Of a DNA stretch of 64,000 nt, positions 57,712 through 64,000 are shown piece by piece. A program made the position numbers and the translations under genes. Every line of letters begins with the position of its first letter. Within the stretch, counting starts at the first letter, position 1. Source of the stretch: Arthrobacter sp. PAMC 25486 (GTDB taxonomy: Bacteria; Actinomycetota; Actinomycetes; Actinomycetales; Micrococcaceae); NCBI RefSeq assembly GCF_000785535.1, contig NZ_CP007595.1:2998439-3062438 (forward strand), in the 5' to 3' direction. A model generated the notes under the pieces. That model was not told the origin of the DNA. It ran no database searches and saw nothing but the letters and a program-made list of their open reading frames with translations.

Positions 57712-60687
57712 GTGTTATTAGTCCTTTGTGCACACTTCATTGTGGCCATTTTCGCGCCCATTTTGTTTGCCCGCATGGGCCGTTCGGCGTTTTATTTCCT
57801 CGCCGCTGTCCCCGGAATTAGCTTTATCTGGCTCATTTCGCAATACAACAATGTGTTCTCGGCCACACTTCCCAGCCCTTCGCTTGAGATCCCCTGGGTG
57901 CCGGTCCTTGACCTGGACCTTTCTTTCCGCATGGATCAGCTCTCGTGGTTGCTGTGCCTGCTGGTGCTTGGCGTTGGTGCGCTGGTGCTGGCTTATTGCG
58001 CCAGGTACTTTAAAACGGACGACGCCGGACTGGGCGGCTTTGGTGCGCAGCTGCTGGCCTTCGCGGGGGCCATGTTTGGCCTGGTCACGGCCGACAACCT
58101 CATTCTTTTGTTTGTTTTTTGGGAATTGACCACAGTCCTTTCCTACCTCTTGATCGGGTATGCGCGCACGCGCATCGCCGCCAGGCGCGCGGCCCTGCAG
58201 GCGCTGATCGTCACCACCTTTGGCGGGCTGGCCATGTTGGTGGGCCTGATTATGGTCGGCGAAAGTGCCGGCACATACAGCATTTCAGGGGTTCTGGCGA
58301 AGGCGCCGGAGCTGATGGCTGCAGTGGGCGGCCCGCGGGTGGTGCTGGACATTGGCATTGCGCTGATGCTGGTGGGTGCCGTCACCAAGTCGGCATTGCT
58401 GCCATTTCACTTCTGGCTCCCCGGTGCCATGGCTGCCCCCACTCCTGTCAGCGCCTACCTGCACGCTGCGGCCATGGTGAAGGCTGGTATCTATCTCATC
58501 GCCCGCCTCGCGCCAGGATTTTCGGACACCGAATACTGGCAAGTCATGATTGTGGTTCTGGGCCTGGGCACGATGTTGCTGGGCGGCTGGCGGGCCTTGC
58601 GGCAGTTCGACCTCAAGCTCATTCTGGCCTATGGCACGGTTAGCCAGCTCGGTTTCATCACCCTGGTGGTTGGTTTGGGCAGCCAGGAAGCCGCCATGGC
58701 TGGCATGGCCATGGTGCTTGCTCATGGGCTGTTCAAGGCATCGTTGTTTCTCGTGGTGGGCATTATTGACCACCAAAGCGGCACCCGTGACATCCGGGTA
58801 CTTTCGGGCGTCTTCAAGTCCGCCCCGAAATTGGGGATCGTTGCCCTAGTTGGCGCCGCATCCATGGCCGGACTGCCGCCCTTGGCCGGTTTTGTTGCCA
58901 AGGAAGGCATCTTCCAGGCCTTTATCGCCTCAGCCACCTACGGCCCCGCCGGCCCGGTCATCGGCTGGCTTGTTGTGGCCGGCATCGTCCTTGGCTCCGT
59001 CCTGACATTTGCCTACAGTGCGCGATTCATGTGGGGTGGTTTTGCCAAGAAGTCCAAGGGCATGGCCACGGTGTTCAAGCCGGTTGGCTGGCTGTTCCTG
59101 GCGGCGCCGGCATTGCTGGCTGTCCTGACGGTGGCGTACGGCCTGTTCCCGGCCATCGTTGAAGGCTGGATCAAGCCCTACAGTGAGCAGTTCCCAGGCT
59201 ACGACCCCCACGGCCTGCATCTGCAGTTGTGGCACGGCTTCACTCCGGCGCTGGGGCTGAGCGCCATCGTGATTGCTGCCGGCCTTGGCTTGTTCCTGAT
59301 GCGTGGCAAGCTGGAGGCGTTGCAAGCCAAAGTTCCAGCCGTCATCGACTTTGAACGCGCGTACAGGCAGTCCATCGTGGTGCTGGACAGGGTGGCCATC
59401 TGGATCACTGGCCGCACACAGCGCGGCTCCCTGTTCTTTTACCTTGCGGTTATTTTAACCACCGCCATTGCCTCCATGCTGGCGGTCTTGTTACTGACGG
59501 ACCAGGACTGGACTGAAAACATCTACCTGGTGGACGCGGGCTCACCCTTCCAAATGATCGCCGGAGCCGTCATTGTCATAGGCGCCATTGCTGCGGCTAG
59601 GGCCAGCAAACGCTTCATGGCCGTGCTCATGGTCTCCGTCACCGGCTACGGCATCGCCTTGATCTTTGCGCTGCAGGGAGCACCGGATCTTGCCTTGACC
59701 CAGATGCTGGTTGAAACCATCGTCCTGGTGGCCTTTGTCCTGGCGATGCGCTCGCTGCCGCCAAGCCTGCTCGAACGGAAAGCTGGCAGCCACCGGGGTG
59801 TGCGGTTGATCATTGCCGTAGCCTTTGGTGCCATCATGGTGGTGGTTGCCATCGTGACGATGGGATCGCGCATCCACGACCCTGTCAGCCTGAGTATGCC
59901 AGAGCTGGCATATGTTGGCGGCGGGGGACTCAACGTTGTCAACGTGACACTGGTGGACATCCGGGCCTGGGACACCTTTGGGGAAATATCGGTTCTTGCG
60001 ATGGCCGCCACCGGTGTTGCCAGCTTGATCTTTATCCGCAGCCACGGGCGGAAGCTGCCGCGTGCTGAAACGGTGGCAACCGGCAGTATTGGCAAGATGA
60101 GCGCGGATGGCTCCCAGCCAACCATTCAGATGGCCAAGCGGTTTGCCACGTCGGCCAGCAACCCCTGGCTGGTGGCAGGCCGCACACTGGCACCCGAGCG
60201 GCGCTCAATCATTATTGAAGTGGTGACCAGGCTGGTCTTCCACAGCATCATCATCATTTCCATCTATCTCCTGCTCGCAGGCCACAACGGCACAGGTGGT
60301 GGTTTTGCCGGGGGGTTGGTGGCAGGTTTGGCCCTCACCATCCGCTACCTGGCAGGTGGCCGCTTCGAATTGGCCGAGGCCACCCGCATCTCGGCAGGAA
60401 CCATGCTGGGCCTGGGACTGGCGCTGGCCGCCATGACTGGCCTCATGCCGTTGTTCTTGGGTGGCGAAGTCTTCCAAAGCGCCATCATCGCTTTCGACCT
60501 GCCAATCTTCGGGCACGTGAAATTTGTGACGTCCACGCTCTTTGACATTGGCGTCTACCTGGTCGTGGTTGGTCTGGTGGTTGATGTGCTGCGCAGCCTG
60601 GGATCTGAGATTGACAGACACGAAGAGGTCGGGATGGAAGGTACTGAACTGTTCGAGGACGATGAACCATTGGAGGTCGTGCGATGA
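57712..60687 (+). CDS. mrpA: Na+/H+ antiporter subunit A fused to subunit B
   Basis: 991 residues from GTG 57712, with CGGAG upstream. Related to NuoL/NuoM: VFWELTTVLSYLLIGYARTR and LPFHFWLPGAMAAPTPVSAYL (quinol-oxidoreductase-like core). An MbhD/MrpA-specific C-terminal part follows, then an MnhB domain (VFHSIIIISIYLLLAGHNGT, GGGFAGGLVAGLALTIRYLA) that is a separate gene in Bacillus. It starts the Mrp operon: A/B, C, D, E, F, G. Large complex in the membrane exchanging Na+ for H+. Confidence 0.95.
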   Translation: MLLVLCAHFIVAIFAPILFARMGRSAFYFLAAVPGISFIWLISQYNNVFSATLPSPSLEIPWVPVLDLDLSFRMDQLSWLLCLLVLGVGALVLAYCARYFKTDDAGLGGFGAQLLAFAGAMFGLVTADNLILLFVFWELTTVLSYLLIGYARTRIAARRAALQALIVTTFGGLAMLVGLIMVGESAGTYSISGVLAKAPELMAAVGGPRVVLDIGIALMLVGAVTKSALLPFHFWLPGAMAAPTPVSAYLHAAAMVKAGIYLIARLAPGFSDTEYWQVMIVVLGLGTMLLGGWRALRQFDLKLILAYGTVSQLGFITLVVGLGSQEAAMAGMAMVLAHGLFKASLFLVVGIIDHQSGTRDIRVLSGVFKSAPKLGIVALVGAASMAGLPPLAGFVAKEGIFQAFIASATYGPAGPVIGWLVVAGIVLGSVLTFAYSARFMWGGFAKKSKGMATVFKPVGWLFLAAPALLAVLTVAYGLFPAIVEGWIKPYSEQFPGYDPHGLHLQLWHGFTPALGLSAIVIAAGLGLFLMRGKLEALQAKVPAVIDFERAYRQSIVVLDRVAIWITGRTQRGSLFFYLAVILTTAIASMLAVLLLTDQDWTENIYLVDAGSPFQMIAGAVIVIGAIAAARASKRFMAVLMVSVTGYGIALIFALQGAPDLALTQMLVETIVLVAFVLAMRSLPPSLLERKAGSHRGVRLIIAVAFGAIMVVVAIVTMGSRIHDPVSLSMPELAYVGGGGLNVVNVTLVDIRAWDTFGEISVLAMAATGVASLIFIRSHGRKLPRAETVATGSIGKMSADGSQPTIQMAKRFATSASNPWLVAGRTLAPERRSIIIEVVTRLVFHSIIIISIYLLLAGHNGTGGGFAGGLVAGLALTIRYLAGGRFELAEATRISAGTMLGLGLALAAMTGLMPLFLGGEVFQSAIIAFDLPIFGHVKFVTSTLFDIGVYLVVVGLVVDVLRSLGSEIDRHEEVGMEGTELFEDDEPLEVVR

Positions 60688-61226
60688 GCGTGAACCTCAC
60701 GTTGCTGCTCGTTATGGGTGTGCTGTATGCGGTTGGAATCTACCTTCTGCTGGAGCGCAGCCTGACCCGGGTCCTGCTGGGCCTGATGCTGCTGACCAAC
60801 GCCACGAACCTACTCTTATTGACAACCGGCGGCTATGCCGGATTGGCGCCGATCTTCAACAAAGATATTCCGCCGGCGGAATTTAATGATCCGTTGCCGC
60901 AAGCCTTCATCCTGACGTCGATTGTGATTTCCTTCGCGGTGACAGCCTTTATGCTCAGTTTGATTTACCGCTCCTGGCAGCTGAGCCGGGCAGATCATAT
61001 TCAGGTGGATAGGGAAGATATCCGCGTTGCCAAACAGGAGCTGTACGACGACGAGGAAGACTCGGAGATTGCCATCGAGGTCTCCGACTTCCACGAAAAT
61101 GACCAGCCACTGGAGAAGCGTGAAACCATACCGGGGATTGGACCCAGAAAAATTCCTCCCGCCCATGGTGCTACACGAACCGAAGACGAAGTGCACCCCG
61201 TGACGCCTGGGAAGGACAAGGAATGA
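60684..61226 (+). CDS. mrpC: Na+/H+ antiporter subunit C
   Basis: 180 residues. The first 110 are NuoK-like: YLLLERSLTRVLLGLMLLTN, ATNLLLLTTGGYAGLAPIFN, LPQAFILTSIVISFAVTAFM. The usual length is about 110-120; here a charged tail of about 65 residues (YDDEEDSEIAIEVSDFHEND...) extends into the cytoplasm. The start overlaps mrpA and the end overlaps mrpD (ATGA). Confidence 0.95.
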   Translation: MSVNLTLLLVMGVLYAVGIYLLLERSLTRVLLGLMLLTNATNLLLLTTGGYAGLAPIFNKDIPPAEFNDPLPQAFILTSIVISFAVTAFMLSLIYRSWQLSRADHIQVDREDIRVAKQELYDDEEDSEIAIEVSDFHENDQPLEKRETIPGIGPRKIPPAHGATRTEDEVHPVTPGKDKE

Positions 61227-62851
61227 ACGTTGCCAGCATGGTGCCGCTCGCCGTAGTGCTGCCCTTCCTTGGGGCAGCCTTGGCTTTTGTCTTGATCAGG
61301 CACCCACGTGCCCAGCGCCGCGTCAGTCTGAGCACCATCAGCATCACGCTGCTGCTTGAAGTGTGGCTTCTGGCCAGTGTCTGGACTACCGGACCGATCG
61401 CAGTTCAGCTGGGTGGCTGGGCACCGCCCTTCGGCATTGTCATGGTGGCTGACCAATTTGCTGCCCTGCTGCTGGTGGTCTCGTCCGCCGTGAGCCTGGC
61501 AGTTCTTGCGTATGCGTCAGGACAGGGCGCTGCAGACGGTGAGGAGGACGGCCCGGTTTCCGTCTTCCACCCCACGTATCTGATTCTGATGGCAGGTGTT
61601 TCCAACGCTTTCCTGGCAGGGGACCTGTTTAACTTGTATGTGGGCTTTGAAATCCTGCTCACCGCCAGTTATGTGCTGATGACCCTTGGCGGCACGGGCT
61701 CGCGAGTTCGCGCCGGCGTCACCTATGTGGTTGTCAGTGTTGTCTCTTCCATGCTGTTCCTTGTGGCCATTGCCATGGTTTACGGCGCCACCGGTACGGT
61801 CACCCTGGCCGATCTGGCGGTGAAGATCGGGGAGCTGGATTCCGGTACCCAACAGCTTTTGCATGTGCTCCTGCTTGTGGCCTTTGGCATCAAGGCGGCC
61901 GTGTTCCCACTGTCCTTCTGGCTCCCCGACTCCTACCCCACGGCTCCGGCACCGGTGACGGCGGTTTTTGCCGGGTTGCTGACCAAGGTGGGTGTTTACG
62001 CCATCATCCGCACGGAGACGCTGCTGTTCCCATCGGACGACTTCAACTCCGTGCTGCTCATCGCGGCCCTGCTCACCATGATCGTGGGAATCCTTGGGGC
62101 TGTGGCCCAGACGGACATCAAGCGCATGCTCTCCTTCACCCTGGTGAGTCACATCGGGTACATGATCTTCGGCGTCGCGCTTTCATCGGTGCTTGGCCTG
62201 GCCGCCACAATTTATTACGTCATCCACCACATCACCATCCAGACAAGCCTGTTCATGGTGACCGGGCTGATTGAGCGCCGCGGCGGGACTTCTTCCATCA
62301 GTCGTCTCGGGGGGCTGGCGAAACTTTCACCCATCCTGGCCGTGCTGTATTTCATCCCTGCCATGAATCTCTCCGGTATCCCGCCGTTCTCCGGTTTCCT
62401 GGGCAAGCTGGGACTGTTGCAGGCGGGCGTGGCTGACGGTTCGCCGCTGGCCTACACTCTCGTCGTCGGCGGTGTGGTGGCAAGCCTGCTCACGCTGTTG
62501 GTGATGGCCAGGGTGTGGAACCGGGTGTTCTGGCGCAGCACGGCCGATGCCGAAGCTCCAGAACCCGTGCTGCTCGCCACGGCCCCTGACGCTGCGGGTG
62601 AGCCGAGCATGCGCGCACTGCGGTCAAGCAAGCATGTGGACGCAGTGGAGGGACGTTTTTCCGGTGACAATGAGATCCCGATCCTGCCCAAGATGATGGT
62701 GTATTCAACCATGGGACTGGTGGTGCTCGGTGTGGCTATGACAGTGTTTGCCGGGCCGCTCATGGATCTGAGCCAGGACGCAGCAACCAGCATGTTGGAC
62801 CGCGTCCCGTACATCGAAGCCGTTTTGGGTGTGGGGGCGGCAACGCCATGA
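61223..62851 (+). CDS. mrpD: Na+/H+ antiporter subunit D
   Basis: 542 residues, about 14 helices. The NuoM-like core is YVGFEILLTASYVLMTLGGT, FPLSFWLPDSYPTAPAPVTA and MLSFTLVSHIGYMIFGVALS (proton-channel lysine region). Between the last two helices lies a polar loop of about 60 residues (TADAEAPEPVLLATAPDAAG...). It is the second proton-pumping subunit, translationally coupled at both ends. Confidence 0.96.
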   Translation: MNVASMVPLAVVLPFLGAALAFVLIRHPRAQRRVSLSTISITLLLEVWLLASVWTTGPIAVQLGGWAPPFGIVMVADQFAALLLVVSSAVSLAVLAYASGQGAADGEEDGPVSVFHPTYLILMAGVSNAFLAGDLFNLYVGFEILLTASYVLMTLGGTGSRVRAGVTYVVVSVVSSMLFLVAIAMVYGATGTVTLADLAVKIGELDSGTQQLLHVLLLVAFGIKAAVFPLSFWLPDSYPTAPAPVTAVFAGLLTKVGVYAIIRTETLLFPSDDFNSVLLIAALLTMIVGILGAVAQTDIKRMLSFTLVSHIGYMIFGVALSSVLGLAATIYYVIHHITIQTSLFMVTGLIERRGGTSSISRLGGLAKLSPILAVLYFIPAMNLSGIPPFSGFLGKLGLLQAGVADGSPLAYTLVVGGVVASLLTLLVMARVWNRVFWRSTADAEAPEPVLLATAPDAAGEPSMRALRSSKHVDAVEGRFSGDNEIPILPKMMVYSTMGLVVLGVAMTVFAGPLMDLSQDAATSMLDRVPYIEAVLGVGAATP

Positions 62852-63456
62852 GCCAGCCGATAAGGAACGAACGAAGAATAGACTTTCTGCAAAAGTTGCC
62901 GCTGCTTGTTTGGCTGGTGCTTGTGTGGGGCTCGCTATGGCAGGATTTTAGCCCCGGCAACCTGCTTTTTGGTGCGTTGATCGCCATTGGCGTCTCGCAT
63001 GCGTTTTACCTTCCGCCCATTGAACTCAGTGGACGGTTCAATGTCCTGCGGGCCGTGACGTTCCTGCTGTGGTTCATCAAGCAGGTCTCCATTGCGAGTT
63101 TCCAGGTGTTGTACTGGGCCATCGTGAAAGGGCCGAACATCCGCAATGCCATCCTGGCGGTGCCCTTGCGCAGCCCCTCGGATTTTATGATGACGGCGGT
63201 TGGCCACGTGCTCTCCCTCATTCCCGGCTCACTGGTGGTTGAGGTGGACAGGGGATCGGCAACTCTCTATGTGCATGCCATGAACGCGCCCACGCCCGCT
63301 GATGTGGACAGGATTCGCGCGGACATCCAAGACTTTGAAGCCAGGCTGATTGAAGTCATGGGAACGAAGGCAGAACTGGCTGCCGTGAAGGCTGAACGGG
63401 CAGGCGCGCCCATGGTGACGTATGCGCAGACTCTCGGCCGTGAGGAGACACCATGA
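62848..63456 (+). CDS. mrpE: Na+/H+ antiporter subunit E
   Basis: 202 residues: membrane-bound MnhE with LLWFIKQVSIASFQVLYWAI, SDFMMTAVGHVLSLIPGSLV and VEVDRGSATLYVHAMNA. A C-terminal extension of about 30 residues (AELAAVKAERAGAPMVTYAQ) is longer than the family norm of about 160. Overlaps mrpD and mrpF by 4 nt each. Confidence 0.95.
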   Translation: MSQPIRNERRIDFLQKLPLLVWLVLVWGSLWQDFSPGNLLFGALIAIGVSHAFYLPPIELSGRFNVLRAVTFLLWFIKQVSIASFQVLYWAIVKGPNIRNAILAVPLRSPSDFMMTAVGHVLSLIPGSLVVEVDRGSATLYVHAMNAPTPADVDRIRADIQDFEARLIEVMGTKAELAAVKAERAGAPMVTYAQTLGREETP

Positions 63457-63728
63457 GCGCCATGGAGATAGTGATTTTGATTGTGGCGGCCTTGCTGACG
63501 CTTGCCTCGGCGGGCACCATCTACCGCATCGCCAAGGGCCCGTCACTGCTTGACAGGGTCATCGCCGCGGATGTTTTACTGGCCATCTTTGGGGCTGCAC
63601 TGGCCACGGAGATGGCGATGAACAAACACCTGGACAACCTGGCACTGCTGGTGGTGTTGACGGTGATTGGCTTTATCGGCTCGGTGACGGTTGCCCGGTT
63701 TGTAGCGCACAAGAAGGAGGACGGATGA
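63453..63728 (+). CDS. mrpF: Na+/H+ antiporter subunit F
   Basis: 91 residues, three helices: TIYRIAKGPSLLDRVIAADV, LLAIFGAALATEMAMNKHLD and VLTVIGFIGSVTVARFVAHK. R-AKGPS--DR--A-D is the MrpF signature. Coupled to mrpE and mrpG by ATGA overlaps. Confidence 0.96.
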   Translation: MSAMEIVILIVAALLTLASAGTIYRIAKGPSLLDRVIAADVLLAIFGAALATEMAMNKHLDNLALLVVLTVIGFIGSVTVARFVAHKKEDG

Positions 63729-64000
63729 ACACTTTCATCGATGTCTTGACGGCAATCTTCCTCTTGGTTGGCGCCACCATGAGCCTTGCGGCCGCTATTG
63801 GCCTGCTGCGCTTCCCGGACTTGTTGAGCCGCATGCACGCAGCCACCAAGCCCCAGGTGCTGGGGCTGCTGCTGATGCTGGCAGCCCTGGGCCTGCAGAT
63901 GCAGGCGTGGTCGCTGCTACCCATCCTCCTGGTGGCCTGGCTGTTTCAGCTCCTGACCGTTCCAGTCTCAGCGCACATGGTGGGCAGGGCGGGTTACCGC
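63725..64000 (+). CDS. mrpG: Na+/H+ antiporter subunit G (cut by window edge)
   Basis: 92 codons to the edge: MNTFIDVLTAIFLLVGATMS, LAAAIGLLRFPDLLSRMHAA, TKPQVLGLLLMLAALGLQMQ and LTVPVSAHMVGRAGYR. GLLRFPDLLSRMHAATK is the MrpG core. The ATG overlaps the mrpF stop. Only the C-terminus is outside the window. Confidence 0.95.
   Translation, partial: MNTFIDVLTAIFLLVGATMSLAAAIGLLRFPDLLSRMHAATKPQVLGLLLMLAALGLQMQAWSLLPILLVAWLFQLLTVPVSAHMVGRAGYR

Overview
The window looks like a chromosomal segment of a high-GC actinobacterium, most probably an Arthrobacter-type member of the Micrococcaceae. The evidence is the codon use, the actinobacterial families present (GH38 mannosidase, TIGR00730/LOG protein, SHOCT protein, fused MrpA/B, PanD, Cys-less L28/L33/S14 cluster, LAxTG-type cell-wall anchor), the many leaderless-looking starts, and an interspersed palindrome that can be read as the peptide KHDGG. 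No rRNA, CRISPR array, prophage or intact insertion sequence is visible. There is one tRNA (Gly, CCC anticodon).

Layout. 1-2 kb: edge of an alpha-mannosidase gene, a relE fragment and a serine hydrolase. 2-7.2 kb: an OpuC-type compatible-solute ABC operon on the minus strand with a flavin disulfide reductase at its end. 7.2-22.7 kb: an accessory-like stretch of small genes (VOC proteins, SUMF1-fold protein, SdpI family, HTH plus M23 peptidase pair, relBE, methyltransferase, MerR/TipAS regulator, LOG, AI-2E transporter, GST-fold reductase). Broken genes (relE, two HAD genes, an RHH gene, a Fic toxin) and interspersed repeats are concentrated here. 22.9-28.2 kb: a siderophore uptake operon behind an IdeR/DtxR-like box. 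28.3-33.6 kb: VOC protein, MarR regulator divergent from an ABC exporter, MFS transporter, SGNH hydrolase. 34-36.7 kb: a large glycine-rich, Ig-repeat surface protein. 37-38.5 kb: Cys-less ribosomal proteins L28, L33 and S14, then the nucleoid protein HU. 38.7-42.9 kb: a CopD/CtaG fusion overlapping an NHL/thioredoxin protein. 43-47.2 kb: membrane protein, HerA-like ATPase, AEC transporter and PanD, all minus strand. 47.3-57.5 kb: LysR/MFS divergent pair, orphan Vsr nuclease, fatty-acid desaturase, an internally deleted VOC gene, an N5-(carboxyethyl)ornithine synthase-like enzyme, tRNA-Gly, KhtTU-type antiporter, dCTP deaminase and a UMF1-type transporter. 57.7-64 kb: an Mrp Na+/H+ antiporter operon (A/B fusion, C, D, E, F, G), cut at the right edge within mrpG.

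Several loci are physiologically linked: osmolyte uptake, K+/H+ and Na+/H+ antiport suggest salt and pH homeostasis, and the iron operon is a complete import and release route (lipoprotein, two permeases, ATPase, ferric-siderophore reductase).

The most unusual material is in the repeats and broken genes. One palindrome family occurs between genes and, as an arm only, inside the 3' ends of coding sequences. There are two further repeat families, a 51-bp degenerate tandem array next to a Fic remnant, and a tail-to-tail fusion of two truncated genes. I see no clearly new multi-gene defence or biosynthetic system. The HTH/M23 pair and the MerR-controlled 118-residue orphan are the best candidates for uncharacterised functions.
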